DNA of 17,299 bases from positions 1 through 17,299 of the forward strand of contig CAZQSS010000018.1 in assembly GCA_964596405.1 (NCBI GenBank). The letters are read 5' to 3'. This DNA is from CAZQSS01 sp964596405. GTDB lineage: Bacteria; Patescibacteriota; Patescibacteriia; Magasanikbacterales; UBA10003. Position 1 is the stretch's first letter. Each line of letters opens with the position of its first letter. The notes beneath the pieces were generated by a model, which worked only from the letters and a program-made list of their open reading frames with translations, was not told where the DNA came from and ran no database searches. Both the position numbers and the translations under genes were made by a program. Positions 1 to 6,455 of the stretch are shown piece after piece.

Positions 1-158
1 AAAGTGGCGGTGATGGCGGCGACGAGAACCTTTCCGGGATTCTTGAGGAACTCCTTGAGAGCCGGTCGGTTGTTTGAATCGGTGAGTTTCAAAAGCTCGT
101 CGTCGTTCAGGTCGTTGATCAAGCCCCCGATCGCCTGGGCTGTTGCCTTGTTTCCCAT
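1..158 (-). CDS. Unknown protein, 5' part only (runs off the left edge)
   Basis: The first 52 codons of a minus-strand gene are visible, starting with ATG at 158-156 and reading MGNKATAQAIGGLINDL and onward to the window edge without a stop. The start is supported by a purine-rich ribosome binding site (AAGGA, 7 nt before the ATG), one of only three convincing ones in the window. The visible part looks soluble and helical, with an Asp/Leu-rich stretch (NDLNDDELLKL) followed by a KEFLKNPGKVLVAAI segment that could begin a hydrophobic helix. Codons are richer in C and G at third positions than in the neighbouring rel gene, which may hint at a different history. I do not recognise the family. 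The plus-strand reading frame over the same bases is considered its shadow. Confidence 0.6.
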   Translation of the reverse strand, partial: MGNKATAQAIGGLINDLNDDELLKLTDSNNRPALKEFLKNPGKVLVAAITAT

Positions 159-261
159 GGCTAGTTCCTTTCTCTCCTTATCGGAGAGTACTTCCAACCG
201 GTAATCGGCCAGAAGAAAGTGCCGGGTGTTTATTCCCAGCCTTCTTTTGATCTTATACCGT

Positions 262-321
262 TGTCATTCCCGCGAAAGCGGGAATCCAGACACTGGATCC
301 CCGATCAGGTCGGGGATGACA
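262..321. repeat. 60-nt composite palindromic repeat (TGTCATTCC type)
   Basis: The element begins TGTCATTCC and ends with GGGATGACA, an imperfect terminal inverted repeat. Between the ends lie three adjacent hairpins: CCCGC-GAAA-GCGGG, ATCCAG-ACA-CTGGAT and CCCCGA-TCAGG-TCGGGG. This resembles the dispersed intergenic palindromic repeats of many environmental bacterial genomes. It belongs to the same loose class as the elements at 6456-6490 and 11506-11579. No coding capacity is seen. It lies between the divergent unknown gene and rel and could influence either transcript. Confidence 0.75.
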
Positions 322-395
322 GTAAACAACCAAAAGAAAGCCGGGAAAACTGCCTTATCTTACCTTATTGTAAAGAACAACTTAGTATAGCACAC

Positions 396-424
396 TTTAC
401 GACTTTTGTCAAGGGGCATATACT
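396..424 (+). promoter_or_regulatory. Putative sigma70-type promoter of rel
   Basis: The -35 box is TTTACG (396-401) and the -10 box is TATACT (419-424), separated by 17 bp. Transcription would begin near 430, at the left edge of the inverted repeat 427-515, making that repeat essentially the whole 5' leader. The -35 box is weak (4 of 6 consensus bases); the assignment rests on spacing and the good -10 box. Confidence 0.45.
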
Positions 425-426
425 TA

Positions 427-515
427 AAACACAGATACACAGATTAACACGAATACACAGATCACAGATCTGTGATCTGTGCGAATCTGTATCGCAATCT
501 GTGTTATCTGTGTTT
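427..515. repeat. 89-nt inverted repeat forming the rel leader
   Basis: An imperfect palindrome is built from ACACAGAT-like units. Its two outer arms (AAACACAGAT at 427-436 and ATCTGTGTTT at 506-515) are complementary. Its centre, 456-481, is a perfect 26-bp palindrome with no loop. The repeat ends one base before the rel ATG at 516. A transcript would fold into one long hairpin directly against the start codon, with no Shine-Dalgarno sequence visible. Repeats of CACAGATTAACAC type are common dispersed intergenic elements in some bacteria; other genomic copies cannot be checked here. Confidence 0.85.
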
Positions 516-1997
516 ATGCCAAAGCTGGACAAACTCCTGACCACTCTCAAAAAAAATGACCCCCAGGCCGACTTGGATATGGTGCGGTTGGCTTTTGAAT
601 TTGCCGACAAAGCCCACGAAGGCCAAAAGCGCGCTTCGGACGAACCCTACATCAATCATTGTGTGGCCACCGCCCAGACGCTCGCGGAGATGAAACTGGA
701 TGTGCCGATTATTGTCGCCGCCCTCCTCCACGATGTGCCCGAAGACACGGCCGTGACCATGGCCGAAATTGAAAAAAACTTTGGCGCGGATGTGGCCCAA
801 ATGGTGGCTGGCATTACCAAATTGGGCAAAATCAAATACCGCGGTATGGAACGCTACATTGAAAACCTGCGCAAAATGTTCGTGGCCATGGCCCAGGATA
901 TCCGCGTCATCGTGATTAAATTCGCCGACCGCCTGCACAACCTGCAAACCTTGGGCGCCCTGCCCGAAGAAAAACGCCAACGCATTGCCATGGAGAGCAT
1001 GGAAATTTTCGCGCCTTTGGCCGGCCGGCTGGGCATGGGTGAAATCAAAGGCCAGCTGGAAGATTTGGCTTTTAAATATCTTAACCCCAAAGAATACGAA
1101 TCCACGGCTAAATTAATTGCCGAACGCGTCAAACAAAAAGAAAAATTTTTGGAAAAAACCCAGGAAACTACTCAAAAAGAATTAAAAACGGCAAACATTA
1201 AAATTCTCTCTTTTCACGGCCGGGTCAAACACGTCTATAGTCTTTACCGCAAACTGGTACGCTACGATAATGACCCGACAAAAATCTATGATGTCGTCGC
1301 TTTGCGCCTGATTGTGGAAGATTTGGCCAGCTGTTACGCCGCCTTGGGGATTGTTCATAAACTTTGGCGGCCGGTACCGCATCGCATTAAGGATTATATC
1401 GCCCAACCCAAACCCAACGGTTATCAGTCGCTCCATACCGCCGTTTTTGGCGAAAACGGTTATATCGTGGAATTCCAAATCCGGACGCAAAAAATGCACG
1501 AAGAAGCCGAGTACGGTATTGCCGCCTTTTGGAATTACAAAGAAAACGATGCCAAATCAATGAATAAACAACTGGCCTGGATCAAAGAACTCTCGGTCAT
1601 GCAAAAAAATCTGTTGACCAAAATCAAAGATTTGGAAAATCTTAAAGTGGATTTTTTGCAAAACCGGATTTTTGTTTTTACTCCCAAAGGCGACATTATT
1701 GACCTGCCGGAAAATTCCACCGCTATTGATTTTGCCTATGCCATTCACTCGGATGTGGGCGACCATTGCGCCGGTTGCCGCGTTAATGACCAAATGAGCA
1801 GTTTGGATAAATCCCTCAAAAACGGCGATGTGGTAGAAATTATTATTGATAAAAAACGCAAAGGGCCAAACCCGGGCTGGCTCAAGTTCGCCAAAACCTC
1901 GAGCGCCCGCGGCCGCATTCGCAGTTTTGCCAAACACTCCATCGCCGGCTGGGTCAAAGAAAAAATTTGGCCACGTGATAATGACGAAGATGAATAA
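516..1997 (+). CDS. rel: (p)ppGpp synthetase/hydrolase, Rel/SpoT (RSH) family, short form
   Basis: This 493-aa protein makes and degrades the alarmone (p)ppGpp. The hydrolase domain carries the HD motif (H72-D73 in ALLHDVPEDT), an upstream H48 and the FADRLHNLQTL segment (residues 136-146). The synthetase domain has R290-I291-K292-D293, the RxKD signature of bifunctional Rel/SpoT rather than the ExDD of monofunctional RelA, followed by GYQSLHT (302-308) and EFQIRT (319-324). A TGS domain spans about 384-443. The protein ends about 50 residues later, so the zinc-finger/helical and ACT domains of full-length enzymes (usually over 700 aa) are absent. I chose the ATG at 516 because homology to RSH N-termini begins there; upstream in-frame codons are repeat sequence. 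No ribosome binding site is visible. Confidence 0.95.
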   Translation: MPKLDKLLTTLKKNDPQADLDMVRLAFEFADKAHEGQKRASDEPYINHCVATAQTLAEMKLDVPIIVAALLHDVPEDTAVTMAEIEKNFGADVAQMVAGITKLGKIKYRGMERYIENLRKMFVAMAQDIRVIVIKFADRLHNLQTLGALPEEKRQRIAMESMEIFAPLAGRLGMGEIKGQLEDLAFKYLNPKEYESTAKLIAERVKQKEKFLEKTQETTQKELKTANIKILSFHGRVKHVYSLYRKLVRYDNDPTKIYDVVALRLIVEDLASCYAALGIVHKLWRPVPHRIKDYIAQPKPNGYQSLHTAVFGENGYIVEFQIRTQKMHEEAEYGIAAFWNYKENDAKSMNKQLAWIKELSVMQKNLLTKIKDLENLKVDFLQNRIFVFTPKGDIIDLPENSTAIDFAYAIHSDVGDHCAGCRVNDQMSSLDKSLKNGDVVEIIIDKKRKGPNPGWLKFAKTSSARGRIRSFAKHSIAGWVKEKIWPRDNDEDE

Positions 1998-2026
1998 AAA
2001 ATCCTCCGCATTGCGGAGGATTTTTT
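1996..2026. terminator. Bidirectional terminator between rel and parB
   Basis: The stem TCCTCCGC/GCGGAGGA is extended by A6 on the left (1996-2001) and T6 on the right (2021-2026), so it has a U-tract in both directions. It overlaps the last bases of both convergent genes: rel stops at 1997 and parB stops at 2025-2027. Confidence 0.92.
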
Positions 2027-2924
2027 ATTCACTGATCTTCTTTACAATTCTGGCCAGTTCTTCGTCCGAATAATAATCCACAATTATTGAGCCCTTGCCG
2101 CCGGTTTTGGTAATTTTGACTTTAGTGCCCAGGGCATCGCGCAATCTGGCTTCATAATCCAGCACCAATGGGTCGCGGCGACCGGGCAAATTGGACTGGA
2201 GCCGCGCGGCTGAGACTTTATCTTCCACTTCGCGCACGCTGGTTTTTTCTTTCATCAACTGATTATACAACTTGAGTTGCTCTTTGGCGTTCTCTAATCC
2301 CAAAATGGCGCGCGCCGCCGTTACGCTCAAACTGCCTTTCATAATCGCTGATTTTATTTCTTCCGGCAGATTCAACAATCTCAAAGTGTTGGCCACATAC
2401 GGCCGACTCTTGCCTACCCGCTTGGAAACTTCTTCTTGGGTCAAACCGAATTCTTTAATCAGCCGTTCAAAGGCAAAAGCTTCTTCCAATGAATTTAAAT
2501 TTTGCCGTTGAATGTTTTCAATCAAAGCCAGTTCCAATTTTTGCGAGCCTTTGACTTCTTTAACAATGGCCGGCACGGTGGCGAGGCCGGCGATTTTGGC
2601 CGCGCGCAAACGCCGCTCGCCGGCGATCAATTCATAATTACCATCTTTTTGTTCGTTTAAAAGCAGAGGCTGAATCACTCCATGCTCTTTAATGGAGTTG
2701 ATTAGATCTTCCAAATCAGCGTGATCAAACCGCTGGCGCGGCTGATAGGCATTGGCTCTAATCAAAGAAACCGGCACATACCAAACACTGCCCTCTTTAC
2801 TTTGAGACTTGATTTCACCGGACCGGCTGACCCCGCTTTGCGGGGGTTGAATTGTGGACGCCCCGTCATTCAACTGGGCTTTGAAATTGGGAATTAAAGC
2901 GCCCAAACCACGTCCTAAGGCCAT
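2025..2924 (-). CDS. parB: Chromosome partitioning protein ParB (Spo0J family)
   Basis: This 299-aa protein should bind parS sites and, with CTP, spread along origin-proximal DNA and stimulate ParA. The N-terminus MALGRGLGALI is the typical short basic peptide that contacts ParA. A divergent linker follows, then the ParB/Srx-type nucleotide-binding domain from about residue 48, with GERRLRAA (102-109) and ENIQRQNL (136-143). The helix-turn-helix segment is about 161-181 (LTQEEVSKRVGKSRPYVANT) and the dimerisation domain is about 255-299. The length is usual for the family. The gene has its own promoter and is separated from parA by another gene. A perfect palindrome at 2831-2845 lies in the linker-coding part. 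No parS-like site (consensus TGTTTCACGTGAAACA) was found by eye. Confidence 0.96.
   Translation of the reverse strand: MALGRGLGALIPNFKAQLNDGASTIQPPQSGVSRSGEIKSQSKEGSVWYVPVSLIRANAYQPRQRFDHADLEDLINSIKEHGVIQPLLLNEQKDGNYELIAGERRLRAAKIAGLATVPAIVKEVKGSQKLELALIENIQRQNLNSLEEAFAFERLIKEFGLTQEEVSKRVGKSRPYVANTLRLLNLPEEIKSAIMKGSLSVTAARAILGLENAKEQLKLYNQLMKEKTSVREVEDKVSAARLQSNLPGRRDPLVLDYEARLRDALGTKVKITKTGGKGSIIVDYYSDEELARIVKKISE
2831..2845. repeat. Palindromic module inside the parB linker
   Basis: CCCCGC-TTT-GCGGGG is a perfect 6-bp hairpin in the coding sequence for the unconserved linker (about residues 27-33) between the ParA-contacting peptide and the nucleotide-binding domain. It resembles other GC-rich hairpins placed in linkers or tails elsewhere in the window. 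Confidence 0.5.
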
Positions 2925-2969
2925 AGTAAAGGATTAAGAACCAAGTAAATTAAGAATTAAGCAATATAA

Positions 2970-2997
2970 ATTATACCACATCCAACATCAAACTCAA
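2970..2997 (-). promoter_or_regulatory. parB promoter
   Basis: On the minus strand, -35 TTGAGT (2997-2992), a 16-bp spacer and -10 TATAAT (2975-2970), preceded by TGG to give an extended -10. The leader would be about 40 nt. No clear ribosome binding site precedes the parB ATG. Confidence 0.7.
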
Positions 2998-3000
2998 AGA

Positions 3001-3029
3001 AAAAACCGACTAGTTAATAGCCGGTTTTT
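3001..3029 (-). terminator. Terminator of the HExxH metallopeptidase gene
   Basis: A stem AAAAACCG/CGGTTTTT continues across one A/C mismatch into CTA/TAG around a 5-nt loop. On the minus strand it is followed by a T-tract. It lies 6 bases beyond the peptidase stop codon (3035-3037) and immediately before the parB promoter. Confidence 0.8.
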
Positions 3030-3034
3030 AAGAT

Positions 3035-4003
3035 TCATTTTGCGGGCTGATTTTTGATCAGCGCCTCAAAGTGTGGTTCCAAAACATTAATTTCAAAATA
3101 ACGATGCAGTTCAAAACCCGTTATTTCCCTGGTCTCGCCCGTCTCCGATATTGGCACATCCAGACTCAAGGGCAAAGCCGGCGCCTGTTTCATTACTTGA
3201 ACAAACCGAGCCAAATCGCCGTTAAGCGCGTAGAAAAGGCGGCACATCAACGGGAAATAATACCTGTAACTGTGGAGAAAAGCCACTTTAGCGGCGTTAG
3301 GATGGTCAAATCTAAAAAGCGTCCCTAATCGCCGTTTTTCTGATTCATAACTCTGAAAATTGATTTTGCCCGAAGCGTAAAGCTGGGCTAAATCAACCAG
3401 ACGCTGATGACAGTAAATGACGTCATTACTGTCATCCAACTCATTATTTATTATCTGACGGGTCCGGGCTTCACCGAGCCCAAAAGATAATCCCGCTCCC
3501 ACGATGCCGACCAAGGTGGCCGCCGCCTCATCCATATGCCGAGGCAGATGGATGTTGTCGTGAAAATCCTCGTGAATAACAGCTGACGCCAAATACATTG
3601 AATCGGCATCAAGCAACCTTCGGGTGATAATCGTACCGCCCGCGGCCGCGATCGCGGGATAGAGAAAAACATCGTAATCATCGGTGTTGACGCCATTGAT
3701 TACCAAACAAAGCCAGTTGTCCGCCAAGTTATCATACGGACACTTGGCAAACTTCATGGTCGTGTCCAAATACGAAAAGGGAATATTTTCCTTAAGATGA
3801 TAATAAAGAAAATTGTACTTCTTTCCGCCCTCTTCAAACTTTTCAAAGTTTTTCGTGGGACCAAGGTTGAGCGTGGGCGCGAAAGCCTTAACTTTCTGAA
3901 TTAGCTCCAGAGACTGCCGTTCTTTGGGTGTAAATTCCACCGCTCTTACCTCCTGGCTGCAAAAGAGCGCAAAGATTGCCGCCAAAATCAATATTTTTCT
4001 CAT
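3035..4003 (-). CDS. Secreted putative zinc metallopeptidase (HExxH protein)
   Basis: This 322-aa protein is probably exported. Residues 1-21 form a signal peptide (MRK, hydrophobic core, VRA before a likely cleavage after A21). The central motif H144-E145-D-F-H148 is an HExxH zinc-binding signature, and E159 in MDEAAATLVG, 11 residues later, is a candidate third ligand. The pattern resembles gluzincin-like predicted aminopeptidases, but I cannot place it in a named family. A glycine/alanine-rich segment (about 162-176) follows the motif. The start is well defined by AAGGAG 7 nt before the ATG. The gene has its own promoter and terminator and sits between parA and parB, which normally adjoin. 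Nothing suggests a role in partitioning. The substrate is unknown. Confidence 0.75.
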   Translation of the reverse strand: MRKILILAAIFALFCSQEVRAVEFTPKERQSLELIQKVKAFAPTLNLGPTKNFEKFEEGGKKYNFLYYHLKENIPFSYLDTTMKFAKCPYDNLADNWLCLVINGVNTDDYDVFLYPAIAAAGGTIITRRLLDADSMYLASAVIHEDFHDNIHLPRHMDEAAATLVGIVGAGLSFGLGEARTRQIINNELDDSNDVIYCHQRLVDLAQLYASGKINFQSYESEKRRLGTLFRFDHPNAAKVAFLHSYRYYFPLMCRLFYALNGDLARFVQVMKQAPALPLSLDVPISETGETREITGFELHRYFEINVLEPHFEALIKNQPAK

Positions 4004-4051
4004 GGCACGTCTCCTTTTGTTATTTTGGGTGTCAAAGACCTATATCTATCT

Positions 4052-4080
4052 AACCTACCAAAAAAGATTGGAAATGTCAA
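4052..4080 (-). promoter_or_regulatory. Promoter of the HExxH metallopeptidase gene
   Basis: On the minus strand, a consensus -35 TTGACA (4080-4075), a 17-bp spacer and -10 TAGGTT (4057-4052). The leader is about 40 nt and contains the AAGGAG ribosome binding site. This shows that the gene is transcribed separately from parA. Confidence 0.7.
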
Positions 4081-4098
4081 GGCCGTTATAATTTAAAA

Positions 4099-4121
4099 AC
4101 TGGTAGCCTTAGGCTGCCAGT
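4099..4121 (-). terminator. parA terminator
   Basis: A 10-bp stem ACTGGTAGCC/GGCTGCCAGT with one G-T pair and a TTA loop, followed on the minus strand by TTTTTAAATT. It lies 13 bases beyond the parA stop codon. Confidence 0.85.
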
Positions 4122-4134
4122 CTACTATTTTAAT

Positions 4135-4896
4135 TTACGGCATTTCCAAGATTTCCCGCGCCAGCCGCTCGTAAGCGCGGCCGCCTTTAGACGACGGATC
4201 ATAATGTAAAATTGTTTTGCCAAAAGAGGGCGCTTCGGCCAAACGGACACTGCGCGGGATAACGGATCGAAAAATTTTATTGGGAAAAAATTTATACAAC
4301 TCCTGCATGACCTCGCCGGACAAACGATTGCGCCCATCAAACATGGTTAAGGCCGCGCCCAAAACTTCCAGTTCCGGTTTAAGATTTTCTTTTACCAATT
4401 TAACCGTTTCTAAAAGCTGACCTAAACCCTCTAGGGCATAATATTCCGCCTGCACCGGAATCAAAACCTGATCCGAAGCCACCAAACCGTTGATAGTGAG
4501 CATGCCCAGCGATGGCGGACAATCAATCAAAATATAATCATAGGCGTGCTTGGCTTCTTCCAGCACCTGGGCCAATTTAAACTCGCGGCCGGGCATATTA
4601 ACCAACTCCACGTTAGCTCCGGCCAGTGAAAGCGTAGCCGGCGCGATGCGGTAGCCCTCATGATTGGTATTGCGAATAATATCGCGGAGAGGAACATTGT
4701 TGACTAAAGAATCATAAATGCCCTTATCCAGCTGGCGGTGATCCACACCCAAGCCGGAGGTGGCGTTGGCTTGAGGGTCAATATCCACCAGAAGCACAAA
4801 TTTACCGAAGTGAGCCAAATAAGCCCCCAAGTTAACGGAGGTGGTGGTTTTGCCCACCCCGCCCTTTTGATTGACAAGTGAAATGATTTTTGGCAT
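4135..4896 (-). CDS. parA: Chromosome partitioning ATPase ParA (Soj family)
   Basis: This 253-aa Walker-type ATPase is predicted to move the ParB-bound origin region by forming an ATP-dependent dimer on the nucleoid. It has the deviant Walker A motif KGGVGKTTTS (11-20) with the signature lysine K11, the Walker A' segment VDIDPQANAT (37-46) and Walker B YILIDCPP (about 119-126). There is no N-terminal helix-turn-helix, so this is the small chromosomal Soj/MinD-like type, and the length is typical. The start ATG lies only 15 bases from the end of the -10 box with no Shine-Dalgarno sequence, so the mRNA would have a very short leader. Its partner parB is about 1.2 kb downstream on the same strand, separated by a peptidase gene. 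Confidence 0.97.
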   Translation of the reverse strand: MPKIISLVNQKGGVGKTTTSVNLGAYLAHFGKFVLLVDIDPQANATSGLGVDHRQLDKGIYDSLVNNVPLRDIIRNTNHEGYRIAPATLSLAGANVELVNMPGREFKLAQVLEEAKHAYDYILIDCPPSLGMLTINGLVASDQVLIPVQAEYYALEGLGQLLETVKLVKENLKPELEVLGAALTMFDGRNRLSGEVMQELYKFFPNKIFRSVIPRSVRLAEAPSFGKTILHYDPSSKGGRAYERLAREILEMP

Positions 4897-4919
4897 AATA
4901 CAATCATTCTAATTATACT
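4890..4919 (+). promoter_or_regulatory. Putative tRNA-Leu(CAA) promoter, overlapping the parA promoter
   Basis: -35 TTGGCA (4890-4895), 18-bp spacer and -10 TATACT (4914-4919) on the plus strand. The -10 box occupies nearly the same bases as the minus-strand parA -10 box (4912-4917), and the -35 box overlaps the first codons of parA. Transcription would start near 4926, about 23 nt upstream of the mature tRNA. Confidence 0.5.
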
Positions 4920-4940
4920 AATTAAAGCCGATTAAAGCAA
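4912..4940 (-). promoter_or_regulatory. parA promoter
   Basis: On the minus strand, -35 TTGCTT (4940-4935), a 17-bp spacer and consensus -10 TATAAT (4917-4912). The predicted start site is only about 8-9 nt before the parA ATG. Confidence 0.65.
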
Positions 4941-4948
4941 GAAATCGT

Positions 4949-5032
4949 GCCGCGGTGGCGGAACCGGTAGACGCACACGACTCAAAATCGTGCGAGGTCA
5001 CCCTCATGAGAGTTCGAGTCTCTCCCGCGGCA
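4949..5032 (+). tRNA. tRNA-Leu(CAA)
   Basis: An 84-nt class II tRNA. The acceptor stem is GCCGCGG/CCGCGGC with discriminator A. The anticodon stem is CACGA/TCGTG around loop CTCAAAA, giving anticodon CAA (reads UUG). The long variable arm GAGG-TCAC-CCTC and the T arm AGAG-TTCGAGT-CTCT are intact. CCA is not encoded. The metallophosphoesterase gene begins 14 nt after its 3' end, so the two are likely co-transcribed. Confidence 0.97.
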
Positions 5033-5046
5033 TTATAACAAAAGAG

Positions 5047-5982
5047 ATGTTGGATTACGCCTTTGAAACTATTTTTATCAGTTACGTAATTGCCGCCGCC
5101 GGGCTGGGCTGGATTCTGATTAAAAAATATACCGGACAAAAATTTTTAGGCGTCATCCTGCCCGGTTTACTTATTCTTTCAGCCTTAGGCGTAATTGAAA
5201 GCGCTTATATTGAACCTTACTGGCTCAAAATACGCTCCACCGATATCCAAGTTGATAAACTTCGGGAGCCCATCAAAATCGCGCTTTTCAGCGACACGCA
5301 CTTACGCGCCACCAAAAATGCCGGCTGGCTTAAAAAAATTGCCTCTAAATTACGCGCGGAAAAACCTGATTTGATTTTAATGGCCGGCGACTTTCTTTAT
5401 TTTGATGATTTTGAAAAATTCGGAGACAAATTAAATGAACTGGGCGCCTTGACTAAAATCGCCCCGACCTTCGCCGTTTTAGGCAATCACGATTACGGCA
5501 TTGGCAACCGTGAATTAACTTTTCTGTATAATGACCAACATCAAAATATTGAAAAAAAATTAGATGACCTGGGCATTACCGTTTTAAGAGATGAGAACGT
5601 TAAAATAAAAATAAAAAATGAAGAATTGTGGCTGGTGGGTTTTGACGAAGCTTGGTTTTTGGGCAATCGGCCGGAAAAAGCCCTCGCGGGATTAAACGAT
5701 AATTTGTTAAAAATAGGATTAAGCCACCACCCTGATATCGCTTTTGATCCGCGGGCAAAAATTTTGGATTTAGTTCTTTCCGGTCACACCCATGGCGGTC
5801 AAATCAGACTGCCGTGGCTCGGCGCGCTGGGCGACGCTGACACCCCCTTGCTAAAAAAAGACTATGGCCGCTACTTGCCCGATCACCAGCCAAAAATTTT
5901 CAATACGATTGGCGTGGGCGAATCCGGGCCGCATCTCCGCTTTTTCAATCCGCCGGAAATCGCTATTTTAAAAATTCAATAA
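5047..5982 (+). CDS. Membrane-anchored calcineurin-like metallophosphoesterase
   Basis: This 311-aa protein has two hydrophobic helices (about residues 8-25 and 32-53) followed by a binuclear metallophosphoesterase domain. The ligand motifs are all present: D83-T-H85 (FSDTHL), G-D115 (MAGDFLYF), G-N147-H148-D (LGNHDYG), H227 (SHHPD) and G-H247-T-H249 (SGHTHGGQIRLP). The arrangement matches the YkuE/YaeI-like group, whose members act on phosphoesters at the membrane; the substrate here is unknown. I chose the ATG at 5047, since upstream in-frame sequence is tRNA. Only a weak AAAGAG directly abuts the start. It lies 14 nt after tRNA-Leu(CAA), so RNase processing of the tRNA would leave a very short mRNA leader. 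Confidence 0.92.
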   Translation: MLDYAFETIFISYVIAAAGLGWILIKKYTGQKFLGVILPGLLILSALGVIESAYIEPYWLKIRSTDIQVDKLREPIKIALFSDTHLRATKNAGWLKKIASKLRAEKPDLILMAGDFLYFDDFEKFGDKLNELGALTKIAPTFAVLGNHDYGIGNRELTFLYNDQHQNIEKKLDDLGITVLRDENVKIKIKNEELWLVGFDEAWFLGNRPEKALAGLNDNLLKIGLSHHPDIAFDPRAKILDLVLSGHTHGGQIRLPWLGALGDADTPLLKKDYGRYLPDHQPKIFNTIGVGESGPHLRFFNPPEIAILKIQ

Positions 5983-6003
5983 TTTGCCCATTAATTAAAA
6001 CAG

Positions 6004-6077
6004 GCCAGGGTAGCTCAGTTGGTTAGAGCGTGGGACTCATAAGCCCAAGGTCGTGGGTTCGATCCCCACCCCTGGTA
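6004..6077 (+). tRNA. tRNA with CAT anticodon (elongator Met, possibly Ile2)
   Basis: A 74-nt class I tRNA. The acceptor stem is GCCAGGG/CCCTGGT (first pair G-U) with discriminator A. The D arm GCTC/GAGC and the T arm GTGGG-TTCGATC-CCCAC are intact. The anticodon loop CTCATAA gives CAT. The anticodon stem TGGGA/GCCCA has an A31-G39 mismatch and lacks the three G-C pairs of initiator tRNA, so it is an elongator type. A CAT anticodon modified to lysidine would read AUA, so Ile2 cannot be excluded. CCA is not encoded. It starts 21 nt after the phosphoesterase stop codon and has no obvious promoter of its own. The 3' end contains TGGTATAAT, a possible extended -10 box for the downstream region. 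Confidence 0.93.
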
Positions 6078-6094
6078 TAATCCAATAAAAGTTA

Positions 6095-6170
6095 CCCGCC
6101 AAAAGGCCGAAGGCCATTTAGGCGGGATTCGTCCGGTCATACGACCGGACGCCCGGTCGGATGACCGGGC
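6095..6170. repeat. Three consecutive GC-rich hairpins between tRNA and secG
   Basis: Hairpin A (6095-6126) pairs CCCGCC with GGCGGG around a second palindrome GGCC-GAA-GGCC. Hairpin B (6131-6150) is GTCCGGTC-ATAC-GACCGGAC. Hairpin C (6151-6170) is GCCCGGTC-GGAT-GACCGGGC. B and C share the same stem except for one position, changed from T-A to C-G on both arms. None is followed by a T-tract, so these are not ordinary terminators. They would lie in the leader of secG if transcription continues from the tRNA. Confidence 0.85.
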
Positions 6171-6210
6171 GATTCCGGCCCCAGCTACTTTAACACATTA
6201 ATTATTTACT

Positions 6211-6429
6211 ATGCCTTACATCACTATCGTCCAAATCGTTTTAGCCATTCTTCTTATCGTGGTAATTCTGATTCAAGCCAAAGGCACGGGCTTGGGTTCG
6301 GTTTTTGGCGGCGAAGGAAATGTTTTCAGAACCAAACGCGGTTTTGAAAAAATCCTTTTCTATATCACCGTTGCCTTGGCAACGGGATTTTTGGCCACCG
6401 CCCTTCTCAACGTTTATTTATCAAAATGA
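6211..6429 (+). CDS. secG: Protein translocase subunit SecG
   Basis: This 72-aa protein has two transmembrane helices (about 3-22 and 48-69) joined by a cytoplasmic loop containing the SecG-typical GLGSVFGGEGNVFRTKRG segment (27-44). SecG is the small auxiliary subunit of the SecYEG channel and assists export through the inner membrane. The length is normal for a compact SecG. No Shine-Dalgarno sequence precedes the ATG (AATTATTTACT). The stop codon is the first arm of a 9-bp inverted repeat (TGAGAGCGT/ACGCTCTCA, 6427-6435 and 6450-6458). Confidence 0.93.
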   Translation: MPYITIVQIVLAILLIVVILIQAKGTGLGSVFGGEGNVFRTKRGFEKILFYITVALATGFLATALLNVYLSK

Positions 6430-6455
6430 GAGCGTTGAATAATCAAGAGACGCTC

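Noticed and set aside
249..254. Minus-strand TATAAG as promoter of the left-edge gene
   Set aside because: No acceptable -35 box at the right spacing; the upstream bases are the palindromic repeat.
504..980. Long minus-strand open frame of 158 codons opposite rel
   Set aside because: It is a shadow of the conserved HD domain of Rel, with His- and Phe-rich artefact composition.
1970..1980. CACGTG-containing sequence as a parS site (also at 6685)
   Set aside because: Only the CACGTG centre is shared; the flanking TGTTT/AAACA arms of parS are missing.
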